Assembly (NCBI GenBank): GCA_902796305.1
Contig: CADBOJ010000068.1
Location: 1-33,860, forward strand
Origin: an uncultured bacterium
Lineage (GTDB): Bacteria; Cyanobacteriota; Vampirovibrionia; Gastranaerophilales; Gastranaerophilaceae
Direction of reading: 5' to 3'
Length of the DNA stretch: 33,860 nucleotides
How positions within the stretch are numbered: the stretch's first letter is position 1; each line of letters starts with the position of its first letter. This document shows, one piece after another, positions 1-9,072 of this stretch. A model generated the notes under the pieces. It saw only the letters and a program-made list of their open reading frames with translations. It was not told where the DNA came from and ran no database searches. Both the position numbers and the translations under genes were made by a program.

Positions 1-61
1 ATACAACTAAAAATGCAATAAGAAATGAAATTATAATTAATAAAGCTACTCTTTCTTTCAT
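1..61 (-). CDS. N-terminus of a membrane or exported protein, cut by the window edge
   Basis: Only the first 20 codons are present, read leftward from an ATG at 59-61. They encode MKER followed by an unbroken hydrophobic run rich in Leu, Ile, Val and Phe, which would serve as a signal peptide or first membrane helix. There is no strong Shine-Dalgarno, only a weak purine stretch upstream. A TATAGT -10-like hexamer lies at 82-87 on the same strand without a clear -35. The product cannot be named. It follows the diguanylate cyclase gene on the same strand, with a possible hairpin terminator between them. Confidence 0.45.
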   Translation of the reverse strand, partial: MKERVALLIIISFLIAFLVV

Positions 62-103
62 TTTCAGTTCTGTTCTTTCTAACTATAAACTTAATACTAG
101 CAT

Positions 104-128
104 AAAAAAAACAAAATAGCATTTTGTT
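104..128 (-). terminator. possible intrinsic terminator after the diguanylate cyclase gene
   Basis: A perfect 8-bp inverted repeat (AACAAAAT / ATTTTGTT, 110-117 and 121-128) with a 3-nt loop is followed, in leftward reading, by a run of T at 104-109. The stem has only one G-C pair, so stability is low. The placement just past the stop codon at 157 supports the call. Confidence 0.35.
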
Positions 129-156
129 AAAATTTTAAGAATAACCTCATAAAGTT

Positions 157-1539
157 TTAATCAAAAACAATAACCCTGTTTCTTCCCTGTTCTTTTGCTT
201 TATATAATGCACTGTCTGCATTTTTGTAAAGCGTTTCGGGTTCTTTATCGGTCTTTTTATACTCGCTTACCCCGATTGAAACAGTAACGGATATTTCTTT
301 AACATCTTTGATTTTATATTCTTCAATGTTAATTTTTTTCTTCTCAACACTCTGTCTTAATCTTTCCGCTACAATTTTTGCTTCATCAAGTTTTGTATGC
401 GGAAGTAAAAATATAAATTCTTCTCCGCCATAGCGGGAAGCTATATCTTCTTCACGCAGTTCTTTCTTTATTGTTTTTGCAACATTCTTTAAAACGCAAT
501 CGCCTACCGCATGCCCGTATGTATCATTAACTTTTTTAAAGAAATCAATATCGGACATAATACAGCATAACGGCTGATTTTGTCTTTTAGCGGAAGCTGT
601 TGTTTCTTTTAACCTTTTTTCAAATTGATGGCGGTTGTTGTATCCTGTCAATGCGTCCATTGTCGCATATTCAAGAACTTCTATATATGATTTAGCCCGC
701 TCTATTGTAATTTGAGCCTGTTGTTTTATTTCTTCTAAATATTCAAGCTCTTTTGACGTTATTTTATCAAAGTGATTATAAGCAACAATTGCGCCGTAAG
801 GTTTAGAATCAATTATAAGAGGAAAAATTCCCATTTTTCCGTCACGCTTCATAATTGTTGAGGATTTCGGGGTAATTTCTTCCAAATATTCATAAATTTT
901 ATTATCCGAGCAATTCTTCGGCCAGATTAATTTATATTCTTTTTTATTTTTGCTTTTTATAAAGATATAAATAAGATGTTCAAGAATAAAACCGTCTATC
1001 ATTTCACCCATAATCGGCAGAATATAATCAAGTTCATACTGGGTTTCGGTTATTTTTGCTATATTTCTTACGGTTTGATGGAATTTTGAACTTGTTTTGA
1101 TTATTTCCTTGTTTTTTATGGTAGCGGTAAGCATTGAAATTTGCGCCGATGCAAGCGGTAGAATTTCAAAAAATTCATTTGACAAAGCAATCTCTTTTCT
1201 TACCGTCAATTTTACAAGCCCCAAGGTTTTATGTTTTTGAGTAATCGGAAAATATAAAATTTTATCATTTATTTCATAATTACTTTTTTGGACAAGAAAA
1301 TTATCGAAATATTTTTTTATCTCTATATTTTCTTCATTTTGAATTAAATTTTCCCATGGCTTTTCAAAATCTTTTAAAAGAAAAGAATATTCGTCCATTA
1401 TATAGATTTTTAAATCTTCTACGGGAAAAAATATTCCGAGCGCTTTAACAAAGCTTTGTATCAAATCTGCCCTGTCTAAAGCTGTTTCATAAGAAGTTAT
1501 AAGAGAATATGTAAAATTATAGAGTTTTTGAGCATCCAT
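157..1539 (-). CDS. GAF-containing diguanylate cyclase (GGDEF domain)
   Basis: A 460-residue soluble protein predicted to make cyclic di-GMP from two GTP. The C-terminal GGDEF domain (about 295-458) has the active-site signature GGEEF at 371-375 and an RxxD inhibitory I-site (R362-D365) exactly five residues before it, so product feedback inhibition is expected. The upstream 290 residues have no membrane helix and look like one or two GAF-type sensor domains, with a helical linker joining them to the cyclase. The start ATG shares one base with the stop of the TPR gene 1539-2597 (TAATG), implying translational coupling and a joint operon with the two TPR genes. The signal sensed by the GAF region cannot be read from sequence. 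Catalytic activity is very likely because all signature residues are intact. Confidence 0.92.
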   Translation of the reverse strand: MDAQKLYNFTYSLITSYETALDRADLIQSFVKALGIFFPVEDLKIYIMDEYSFLLKDFEKPWENLIQNEENIEIKKYFDNFLVQKSNYEINDKILYFPITQKHKTLGLVKLTVRKEIALSNEFFEILPLASAQISMLTATIKNKEIIKTSSKFHQTVRNIAKITETQYELDYILPIMGEMIDGFILEHLIYIFIKSKNKKEYKLIWPKNCSDNKIYEYLEEITPKSSTIMKRDGKMGIFPLIIDSKPYGAIVAYNHFDKITSKELEYLEEIKQQAQITIERAKSYIEVLEYATMDALTGYNNRHQFEKRLKETTASAKRQNQPLCCIMSDIDFFKKVNDTYGHAVGDCVLKNVAKTIKKELREEDIASRYGGEEFIFLLPHTKLDEAKIVAERLRQSVEKKKINIEEYKIKDVKEISVTVSIGVSEYKKTDKEPETLYKNADSALYKAKEQGRNRVIVFD

Positions 1540-2597
1540 TAAATTTCACCCTTGAATTTTTCCTTTCCCTCGCAAACTTTAAAATCCTCTATAAGTTCAT
1601 TATTATCCTTGTCTTCTTCAAGAACAAGTTTTCCCGCTTTATATTTGGGTTCTTTTGCGGATTTTTTTTCGTCAAGATGTTTATAAAAGTCATCATCGTT
1701 TTTTAAAAGAGCAATTTTTTGACCTACATCCATGAGCATATAGAAAACATACTGTGATTTTTCATTGTTTCCTTTTGCCGATAATATAAGATTTGCCTTT
1801 TGAAACTCTTTATTTGCATTAACATAATCTTTCATATTATTTAAAATAATCGCAAGATTGAAATGCGCTTCATATTCCATCGGGTCTGTTTCAATTGCCT
1901 GACAGTAGTAATAGCCTGCTTTATGATAATCTCTTAATAATTGATACACAAGCCCGAGATTATAGTTTGAATTATACGATTTCAAAATATCAACAGCTTC
2001 AATGTAAGAATTTTCAGCATCTTTTAAATACTTGTTTTTTAATTCGTTATTTACTCCGGCAAGCATTGATTTTGTTCTATATGCAAGCCCCATATTATAA
2101 TAAGCTACGCCCTTGTTGTATTTATGAGATTTTTTATTATCAAGTATAAACGGTATTTTTATAAATTTCGGGCTTTCCGATATTATTTTTTCATACTGCT
2201 TAATTGCTTCATCAATTTGATATATTTCGGACAAAACAATAGCGTAGTCAATTCTTGCAACTTCATAATCGGGACGAACCGAAAGCGCTTTTTTATAGTT
2301 TTCTATTGCAGAATAATAATCTTCGTATACCACATAGATATTTGCAAGATTATACATTGCCCTGTAATGTTTAGGGTGAAGCCTTATACCTTTTTCATAG
2401 AAATAAATCGCTTTGCTTAATTCTTTGTTTTTAAAAGCTTTATCGCCTTTATATATTTCCCAATATCCTTTTACGGCTCTGTATGCTTTTTTATAAGTTT
2501 CAAAAAAGAAAAATACACTTAGTGCAAACAAGATAATAAGCAGTAAACTTATTATCTTTGTAACTGTAGATTGAAATATTTTTTTAAGTTTTTTCAT
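1539..2597 (-). CDS. membrane-anchored TPR protein
   Basis: 352 residues. A basic N-terminus (MKKLKK) precedes one strong hydrophobic helix at about 13-33, so the protein is probably anchored in the inner membrane by its N-terminus. The rest is a series of tetratricopeptide repeats, with typical helix pairs around residues 45-125 (for example AMYNLANIYVVYEDYYSAIENYKKAL) and 155-275, ending in a charged, poorly conserved tail. TPR arrays are protein-docking scaffolds; the partner is unknown. It lies 23 bases after the TPR gene 2621-4288 and overlaps the diguanylate cyclase start by one base, so all three are probably one transcript. No clear Shine-Dalgarno precedes the start. An assembly role in a c-di-GMP-controlled envelope structure is possible but is inference only. 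Confidence 0.85.
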   Translation of the reverse strand: MKKLKKIFQSTVTKIISLLLIILFALSVFFFFETYKKAYRAVKGYWEIYKGDKAFKNKELSKAIYFYEKGIRLHPKHYRAMYNLANIYVVYEDYYSAIENYKKALSVRPDYEVARIDYAIVLSEIYQIDEAIKQYEKIISESPKFIKIPFILDNKKSHKYNKGVAYYNMGLAYRTKSMLAGVNNELKNKYLKDAENSYIEAVDILKSYNSNYNLGLVYQLLRDYHKAGYYYCQAIETDPMEYEAHFNLAIILNNMKDYVNANKEFQKANLILSAKGNNEKSQYVFYMLMDVGQKIALLKNDDDFYKHLDEKKSAKEPKYKAGKLVLEEDKDNNELIEDFKVCEGKEKFKGEI

Positions 2598-2620
2598 TTT
2601 ATCAGGTGACAGCTCTTATT

Positions 2621-4288
2621 TTATGTTTCAAAAAGCTTGTATAATCTTTCTTCAATTAATTTCTGGTCAAGTTCTTTATGAATTTTATTTATGTTTATTG
2701 CTTTCTGGTATTGTTTTGCAGCAATAATTTTTTCTCCCAATACTTCGTGGCTTCTTGCAAGGTTAAAATGAGCAAGAACATAATTCGGATTAATTTCAAC
2801 TGCGGTCTTAAAGTATTCTATTGCTCTTGAAGCATCCCCGAGTCCGTCAAGGAATACAACGCCAAGATTATTATATGCAATATCATAAGTTGAATCAAGT
2901 TCAATTGCTCTTGAATAGTAGATTATTGATTTTTCTATGCAGTCTTTTTCCCAATAAGCCATTGCAAGACGGGAATATATTTTCGGATTGTTATCATCAT
3001 CTTTTAAGGCAAGATTATAATATTCAATTGCGTTATCAAGATTTTCCATATCGTAATAAATATCCGCAATTGCTTCATGAATTTGAGCTTTATTTTGAGT
3101 TAAAAGCAAACTGTTTTGAAGCATTGAAATGGCAGCTTCACTGTTTCCTTTAACCTGATGATATATTGTAGCTAATGCTTGCGCTACAACGCTTGACCAT
3201 TCGTCATTCGGATTTGTTTCAAGTGCTTTTTTATATAATTCTATTGCGCTGTCATATTGTTCAAGCTGGACATAAGCATATGCAAGAGAATTTTGATAAT
3301 ATGGATTATCTTCATCATATTTCAAAGCAAGTTTAAATGCACTTAGAGCATTAATTTTTTCATCTTTTTTAAGATATAAATGTCCGAGTTCATAATAGCA
3401 TTTTGATAATTCGGGATATTTATTCGTTAAAATCGTATAATAATCAATCAGTTCGTTAATTCTGTCGCTTTGATATTCTTCAACAAATTCAATAGCATTA
3501 ACAACTTTCATAGGGTCATTATTTGACAGAATAACTACATTGTTCAGACAATCAAAAGCAATATCGTATCTGCTCTTTTTAATTGCAATACGCGCCATTC
3601 TTTCATATAAAACAATCGATTTTTTAGAACTGTCCGCAACACTCAGATAAATATTATAAGCTTTCTTTTCGGATTTAATTTTTTCGAAAAATTCGCCGAC
3701 TGTTTTATATTTTGCAAAAGTTAAATCATCCGCAATGTTTCTTAAAAGCATTTTAATACTTGCTTTATCAAAAACGCTCATCAAAGTTCCGGTAACGCCG
3801 TAATATAAAGCGTTTGTATAGTCTTTAATTGTTTTTTTGCATTTTGCGGATTTAATTTTTTCTAAACATGTCAAAGCAAGAACAAGTCTTGTTCTTGAAG
3901 TTGCGGGATTTAATTTAATAGCTGTTTTAAATTCTTCTTTAGCTTCATCAAACTCGGAATTTAGAGAAAGGAAATACCCCAGATACATATGCGCATTAGC
4001 ATCATCAGGATTAATTTTTACCGCTTTTTTGCACTGTTCAATAGCCGAATCAACACCGATTTGTCCGTTATTGTGCAACAGTGTAGCAAGGTGATAATAT
4101 GCACCCGCCTGCTCGGGATTCTCCCTTAATGTTTCGATGTAACAATTAATAGCAGTCGTCAAATCTTCTCTTGTTTCTTTAAGAAGATATCTTTGATGAG
4201 CTTCGACAGCCATATCCATTTTAGTCTGTGTCTTAGTCATAATAGTATCGTTCATTCCTCGGGGAAAATTATTCTTCTCTTTTAACAT
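2621..4288 (-). CDS. large soluble TPR-repeat protein
   Basis: About 555 residues, almost entirely TPR helix pairs, of which roughly a dozen can be recognised by the alternating W/L-G-Y-A and A-P spacing. There is no signal peptide or membrane helix, so it is likely cytoplasmic. I place the start at the ATG 4286-4288 because AAGGA stands five bases upstream of it. An in-frame ATG at 4334-4336 would add 16 residues but has no ribosome binding site. The gene heads a leftward set with the membrane TPR protein and the diguanylate cyclase, and stands back to back with the WG-repeat gene at 4536. It resembles O-linked GlcNAc transferase-type TPR superhelices in repeat content, but no transferase domain follows. 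Partner unknown. Confidence 0.85.
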   Translation of the reverse strand: MLKEKNNFPRGMNDTIMTKTQTKMDMAVEAHQRYLLKETREDLTTAINCYIETLRENPEQAGAYYHLATLLHNNGQIGVDSAIEQCKKAVKINPDDANAHMYLGYFLSLNSEFDEAKEEFKTAIKLNPATSRTRLVLALTCLEKIKSAKCKKTIKDYTNALYYGVTGTLMSVFDKASIKMLLRNIADDLTFAKYKTVGEFFEKIKSEKKAYNIYLSVADSSKKSIVLYERMARIAIKKSRYDIAFDCLNNVVILSNNDPMKVVNAIEFVEEYQSDRINELIDYYTILTNKYPELSKCYYELGHLYLKKDEKINALSAFKLALKYDEDNPYYQNSLAYAYVQLEQYDSAIELYKKALETNPNDEWSSVVAQALATIYHQVKGNSEAAISMLQNSLLLTQNKAQIHEAIADIYYDMENLDNAIEYYNLALKDDDNNPKIYSRLAMAYWEKDCIEKSIIYYSRAIELDSTYDIAYNNLGVVFLDGLGDASRAIEYFKTAVEINPNYVLAHFNLARSHEVLGEKIIAAKQYQKAININKIHKELDQKLIEERLYKLFET

Positions 4289-4400
4289 TGAATTCCTTGT
4301 TTGATTAACTGAGTATTTAATCAAAGCAACGGTCATGAATGATTATGCTTTAATATAAGTTGAATTAAATCATACAAATGATGGAGTTTTGAGTTTAAAT

Positions 4401-4429
4401 TTAACCGCTCCGTAATCCCCCTTTATAAT
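4401..4429 (+). promoter_or_regulatory. candidate sigma70-type promoter for the WG-repeat gene
   Basis: A perfect -10 hexamer TATAAT at 4424-4429 sits 17 bp after TTAACC at 4401-4406 (four of six matches to TTGACA). Transcription would start near 4436 and leave a leader of about 100 nt before the ATG at 4536. A second -10-like TAAAAT at 4523-4528 lies only seven bases before that ATG but lacks a -35. Confidence 0.42.
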
Positions 4430-4535
4430 TTAAACCTTGAAGTTAAAGATTTATTTGATTTTGAATAAAGTTATTTTTGCCAGATTTAAAAAGCATAAAA
4501 ACAAAAAAACCTGTATTTAATGTAAAATAAATATT

Positions 4536-5603
4536 ATGAAAAAAGTTTTTTTATCTGTTTCTCTCCTTTTTTTAATGTGTGCTCAGGCACTTTCTTTCGG
4601 TTTAAAAAATGAAAACTTATATCCTATAAACGATAAAAACGGAGGGGGATATATAAATAAATCGGGTTTGATTGTTATAGAACAAAAATATAATTTTGTA
4701 TCAAGATTTGTTGATAACTATGCAATAGCACAATCAAAAAATTCAAAATACGGCATTATAGATAAAAGAGGGGATGTCGTTATTGATTTTCAATATGATG
4801 AGCTCGATAATTTATCTGAAGATTTTGTATTTTATAAAGAAAATAATAAATACGGCTATATTGATATCGTAAATAAAGCAAAATCAGAACCGATTTTTGA
4901 TAAAACAAAAAAATTTAAAGAGGGCTTATCCGCAGTTTGCATTAAAGGTAAATGGGGATTTATTAATAAAAAAGGGGAATACATTGTCAATCCTCAATAC
5001 TATGATGTAAGTAATTTTAGCGGTGGACTTGCCTCTGTTTCAAATTCAATATATAAAACGGCAGGATATATAAATAAAAAAGGCAAAACTGTTTTATCTT
5101 TTAAAGATAATTCTTTAGAGCCGAAAGAATTTTACGGCGGGCTTGCTCCTGTTATAAGCGAAAACGATAAAGCCTGTTCTTATATTAATAAAAAAGGTAA
5201 AATCATAATAGACAGCAAAAAAATATCCCCTGTTAATATATACTGCGGTAATTTTTACGAAGGATTGGCGGTTTTTTATATTGATAATAACCCGAGGGAA
5301 ATAACAACGGGATATATTGATAAAAAAGGAAAAATAAAATATTCCGTGCTTTTTTCAATTCCAAACGACGTATCCGAAGGTGAATTCAGCGCATTTGATT
5401 ATTTCAGCTCAGGCTTGGCGCAATTCACACTTGATTATAAAACGGGTTATATAAACCATAAATTCCAAACGGTAATTCCTCCGATATACGAATTTGCACA
5501 GGATTTTACGGGTGACCTTGCCTATGTAAAATTTGAAGATAAGGAGGGTTACATTAATAAAAAAGGAGAATGGGTCTGGTCTAAAGAACGTGAGGGAATG
5601 TAG
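4536..5603 (+). CDS. secreted WG-repeat (KWG) protein
   Basis: 355 residues with a signal peptide (MKK plus a Leu/Phe-rich core, end near residue 20). The remainder is about nine copies of a WG/KWG-type beta repeat, each containing a G-(Y/I/F)-I-(N/D)-K-K-G core followed by a hydrophobic strand and an acidic/aromatic stretch; examples begin near residues 37, 70, 135, 173, 210, 255, 305 and 335. Most copies carry GY or GI rather than the WG of the family name. WG-repeat proteins are widespread, exported, beta-rich and of unresolved function, often with variable copy number. No Shine-Dalgarno precedes the ATG. The gene is monocistronic or weakly linked to the next gene, which has its own promoter. 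Confidence 0.83.
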   Translation: MKKVFLSVSLLFLMCAQALSFGLKNENLYPINDKNGGGYINKSGLIVIEQKYNFVSRFVDNYAIAQSKNSKYGIIDKRGDVVIDFQYDELDNLSEDFVFYKENNKYGYIDIVNKAKSEPIFDKTKKFKEGLSAVCIKGKWGFINKKGEYIVNPQYYDVSNFSGGLASVSNSIYKTAGYINKKGKTVLSFKDNSLEPKEFYGGLAPVISENDKACSYINKKGKIIIDSKKISPVNIYCGNFYEGLAVFYIDNNPREITTGYIDKKGKIKYSVLFSIPNDVSEGEFSAFDYFSSGLAQFTLDYKTGYINHKFQTVIPPIYEFAQDFTGDLAYVKFEDKEGYINKKGEWVWSKEREGM

Positions 5604-5622
5604 AAATAAATAATAATTAAAT

Positions 5623-5656
5623 TTGACATAGTATTTCAATAACCTTAAAATATAAT
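5623..5656 (+). promoter_or_regulatory. promoter of the GAF/HD-GYP gene
   Basis: A perfect -35 (TTGACA, 5623-5628) is followed after 17 bp by TAAAAT (5646-5651), which runs into a perfect TATAAT (5651-5656). The expected start site near 5658-5663 falls on or beside the Shine-Dalgarno AAGGA at 5658-5662. The leader before the ATG at 5669 would therefore be only about 6-11 nt. Confidence 0.6.
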
Positions 5657-5668
5657 CAAGGATAGAAT

Positions 5669-7414
5669 ATGACAAATTCCGTAAAAAATTCCGAAAATAC
5701 TTATGCAGAAATAAAAGATGTTCTTATAAATTCTTTTTATGATATTTGTGCAAAAAAATTAATCCACGAACAGACAATAAATAAAATTCATAAAACGGCA
5801 ATTGCAATAAAAGCATTCGACCTTGTTTCAATCGCCATGAGTTGTCTTGCAATAAACCGTTACAGACAGGGAGCAAGATATTATCAAACACTGAACCTTT
5901 TAAATGATGCAAAATATCTGGCAAATTCTTCAAACAGTCTTTTGGCGCAAAAAATTAATGTGTTTGTTTCGGGGCTGGTAGAATATTATGAAAAAAATAT
6001 AAATGTTGCCATGAATTTAATAAAGGCAAGTTTATACATAAAAGTTCCCGAAATAAAAAAAATTGATGAGGCAATTTTAACTTATAAACAAAAAATCGAA
6101 AATGAAAATACGGATAAATCAATTCCGCCGACTCCTCCGTCTTTCATTCCGAATGAAATAAAAGATGATGCTCTGCTTGCACTCTTGCAGGTAGGAAGAA
6201 CAATAGCGGTTGAAACAAATATTGATAATCTGCTTGAAATTATAGCCCAGCAAATCCAGCAGGCACTTGAAGCAGACAGATGCACGGTATTTTTGCTTGA
6301 TGACGAACATAAGGAGTTGTGGAGCAAGGTTGCACTCGGACTTGAAACACAGGAAATCCGTTTTGCTTCAAACAAGGGGCTGGCAGGTCATGTTGCAATG
6401 ACAGGCGAAACCGTAAATATAAAAAATGCCTATGAGAGTGAATATTTCAATAAGGAAATCGATTTAGAAACGGGATATAAAACAAAAAATATTCTCTGTA
6501 TGCCTATAAGAAATCTTTCTCATCAAATAGTCGGCGTTTTTCAGGTTTTAAATAAGTTTAAAGGTGATTTTACTCAAAAAGACGAAGATTTGCTTATTGC
6601 AATAGGTTCATCCGCAGGAATTGCTTTAGAAAACGCTAATCTGTTCAGCAAGCAAAAGAAACTTATTGAAGAACAAAAGAAACTCTTTTCAAGTTTTATT
6701 GATACTTTAGCCGCTTCAATAGATGCCAGAGATAAGATTACATCAGGTCACTCCAAACGCGTCACTATGTATACCGAACTTATATGTGATAAGTGCAAAA
6801 TGTCGGAAGATGAAAAAGAAATTATAAAAAATGCTTCGCTTTTACATGATATAGGTAAAATAGGAATTAAAGACTCCATTCTTCAAAAAGAAGGTAAATT
6901 AACTCCCGAAGAATATGAACATATTAAAGAACATGCAAGGCTGACTCATAATATACTCGGAAAAGTTTATATTTCAAAAAACTTCAGGGATGTAGCCGAA
7001 ATAGCAAGTTCTCATCATGAAAAATTTGACGGAACGGGCTATTATAAAGGCTTAAAGGGAGATGAAATTCCTCTCGGCGGTAGAATTATTGCCGTTTCCG
7101 ATGTTTTTGATGCTATAACATCAAAAAGACATTATCGTGACAAAATGAAGATACAGGATGCACTTAAAATAATTATTGACGGAAAAAATAAACATTTTGA
7201 TGAAAACATCGTTAATGCATTTATGAACATATCTGTTTACGATATTTTAAAAGTCATTACAAGTGATACAAATTTAGACCTCAAAAAGGATGAAATTTTG
7301 CTAAAAGAGTTTAATTTGAATGATTTATATGCTATCCTTAATAATGAAAGTAATATTAATAAACAGAAAACAAGACTGATTGAAACATTTAATAAATATT
7401 ACTATAATAGGTAA
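5669..7414 (+). CDS. GAF and HD-GYP domain protein, probable cyclic di-GMP phosphodiesterase
   Basis: 581 residues, no membrane helix. Residues 1-150 form an all-helical region, possibly divergent TPR-like, ending in a Pro-rich linker (about 151-162). A GAF domain follows (about 168-325, including the motif GLAGHVAMTGE), then a helical linker (328-345) and an HD-GYP domain (about 345-525). The metal-binding HD pair is H393-D394 within LLHDIGKIGI, and H449-H450-E451 is present. The family signature GYP reads G457-Y458-Y459, a Pro-to-Tyr change, followed by the usual GLKGDEIP. About 55 further C-terminal residues are not assignable. The family hydrolyses c-di-GMP to GMP or pGpG; retention of the metal ligands argues for activity despite the GYY change. 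It has its own promoter and an SD six bases from the ATG. Confidence 0.88.
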   Translation: MTNSVKNSENTYAEIKDVLINSFYDICAKKLIHEQTINKIHKTAIAIKAFDLVSIAMSCLAINRYRQGARYYQTLNLLNDAKYLANSSNSLLAQKINVFVSGLVEYYEKNINVAMNLIKASLYIKVPEIKKIDEAILTYKQKIENENTDKSIPPTPPSFIPNEIKDDALLALLQVGRTIAVETNIDNLLEIIAQQIQQALEADRCTVFLLDDEHKELWSKVALGLETQEIRFASNKGLAGHVAMTGETVNIKNAYESEYFNKEIDLETGYKTKNILCMPIRNLSHQIVGVFQVLNKFKGDFTQKDEDLLIAIGSSAGIALENANLFSKQKKLIEEQKKLFSSFIDTLAASIDARDKITSGHSKRVTMYTELICDKCKMSEDEKEIIKNASLLHDIGKIGIKDSILQKEGKLTPEEYEHIKEHARLTHNILGKVYISKNFRDVAEIASSHHEKFDGTGYYKGLKGDEIPLGGRIIAVSDVFDAITSKRHYRDKMKIQDALKIIIDGKNKHFDENIVNAFMNISVYDILKVITSDTNLDLKKDEILLKEFNLNDLYAILNNESNINKQKTRLIETFNKYYYNR

Positions 7415-7428
7415 GAGGGTAAGAGCGA

Positions 7429-9072
7429 ATGAAAAAAATAAGGAAAAAAACGGTTTTTTATTTGTTTTTTCTTTTTATTTGCTGTAACTTTCCAAACACT
7501 TCAGGTGCTTTGGAGAGCGATTCTCTTTTGACCCCGGGTTACGAACTTGAAATTAACAATAAAACCAAAAACACTTCTTCAAGTTACTTTAATCTTGCAA
7601 ATATTGTTGATTCTTTTTTAAGTAACGAAACAAAAACCGAAGAAAACATTCTTGATAAAAAAGCAAAAATAAGAAGAGATTTTATATCAATAACTTCCAA
7701 ATTCAATCAGGGTAACGCAGCGGTAGCGTATGACGAATATGAAGCATTAATTAACAAAATAGATAACGATAATGCTCTTCTTTCTTTATCAAAAGTTTTT
7801 TATGAAATAGGATTTTTCTCGCTGGCAAATAAAGCTACCGAAAAAATAGTTTATAAAAACCAATTCTTTGATAATATTTCGGATTTGGAAAAAAGTTATC
7901 TGCCGAAAGTCAATTTAACAAAAGAAGAAGAAATTTATTTCGCAAAATTGTACAGCGAAATATATTTTAATAATTCTTCAAAAGAAGCTCTTGCGGAACT
8001 TGTTAAATATTCGGGCGATAAATTAAAAAATGATTATTATAATTATTTAACTGCCGTGGCATACAATGAATCAAAAAACTACACAAGTGCTGTAAATTCA
8101 ATTAATAAAGCTATATCCTTAAACCCGAAAAATATAAATTACAGACTTGTAAAATGTAATATTTTAAAAGATATGCAGAAATATAAAGATGCGGATAGAT
8201 TAATTGATAAATTAAGCGGAAACGAAATTTCAATGAATTTATCAAATAAAATTCTAACCGATAAAGAAAGCATTCTTTTTAACATAACCAATAACGATAA
8301 AGAGAAAAAATACCACTCTATTAAAAAAACATACCTTGAAGGAAATTACGAAAAAGCAAAAAAAGATGCTTTGAATATTCTGAATTTTGATAAAAATAAT
8401 GACAGAATAATTTCCCTTGCAGCTAAAAGCGAACTTGCTTTAGGCAATATCGAAAAAGCAAACATGTATTTTGTTAATGCTTATAAGATTAATAAAAATA
8501 ATCCCGATACAATAATCGGATTGGGAGATATTAAATATCTTCACGGCGACTATAAAAATGCCGTTAAGATGTATAAAAAAGCATACGGACAGGACAAAAA
8601 AAATTATGAAGCATTAATTAAATATGCCGAAGCTTCAAGACAATATGCAAAAAACCCGAAAGAATTAAAAAAACTTGAACTTCTGCTTGATAAAATGCCG
8701 AAAAGTTCTTGTATGGCATATTATGAAAGTGCAATAAGTATTGCTCAAAAAAATTCGGTTTTAAAAGAAGACTTCTTAAAACGCTCGCTTAATATTAATC
8801 CCATGAACGAAAAAGCTCTCGGAGAGCTGACAGGACTTTATTTAAAAAGCAAAAACTATGACCTTGCAAAAGGCTTAATCTATAATGTTGCATTTACTTT
8901 AGAAAAGAATTACTATTATTATTATCTTTGCGGTATATACAATCAGGCGATAAACAAAAAAACAGAAGCTATGCGTTTTTATAAAACATCGCTTAATTTA
9001 AACCCAAATTTTGAAATAGCAAATAAAAAACTGTTAAAATTAATTCCCGACAGTTCGGGAGAGGAAATATAA
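7429..9072 (+). CDS. exported TPR protein
   Basis: 547 residues with an N-terminal signal sequence (basic MKKIRKK, Phe/Leu core, likely cut near residue 26-28). Beyond a Ser/Lys-rich spacer are TPR units, best seen at about 110-150, 200-250, 300-400 and 490-540, with the classical alanine/glycine spacing and NP turns (for example SLNPKN and NLNPNFE). The protein should act as a periplasmic or outer-membrane-associated scaffold. It begins 14 bases after the HD-GYP gene and ends directly against the start of the ComM gene, so the three are probably co-transcribed. The ribosome binding site is weak. Function and partner are not recognisable from sequence. Confidence 0.82.
   Translation: MKKIRKKTVFYLFFLFICCNFPNTSGALESDSLLTPGYELEINNKTKNTSSSYFNLANIVDSFLSNETKTEENILDKKAKIRRDFISITSKFNQGNAAVAYDEYEALINKIDNDNALLSLSKVFYEIGFFSLANKATEKIVYKNQFFDNISDLEKSYLPKVNLTKEEEIYFAKLYSEIYFNNSSKEALAELVKYSGDKLKNDYYNYLTAVAYNESKNYTSAVNSINKAISLNPKNINYRLVKCNILKDMQKYKDADRLIDKLSGNEISMNLSNKILTDKESILFNITNNDKEKKYHSIKKTYLEGNYEKAKKDALNILNFDKNNDRIISLAAKSELALGNIEKANMYFVNAYKINKNNPDTIIGLGDIKYLHGDYKNAVKMYKKAYGQDKKNYEALIKYAEASRQYAKNPKELKKLELLLDKMPKSSCMAYYESAISIAQKNSVLKEDFLKRSLNINPMNEKALGELTGLYLKSKNYDLAKGLIYNVAFTLEKNYYYYYLCGIYNQAINKKTEAMRFYKTSLNLNPNFEIANKKLLKLIPDSSGEEI

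Noticed and set aside
1895..2420. Open frames on the plus strand across the TPR gene
   Set aside because: They are antisense to a strong TPR coding frame, have no ribosome binding sites and no domain sense; the same applies to the other antisense frames in the window.
4289..4336. Upstream in-frame ATG at 4334-4336 as the start of the large TPR gene
   Set aside because: It has no ribosome binding site, while the ATG at 4286-4288 has AAGGA five bases before it; the extra 16 residues add no TPR sequence.
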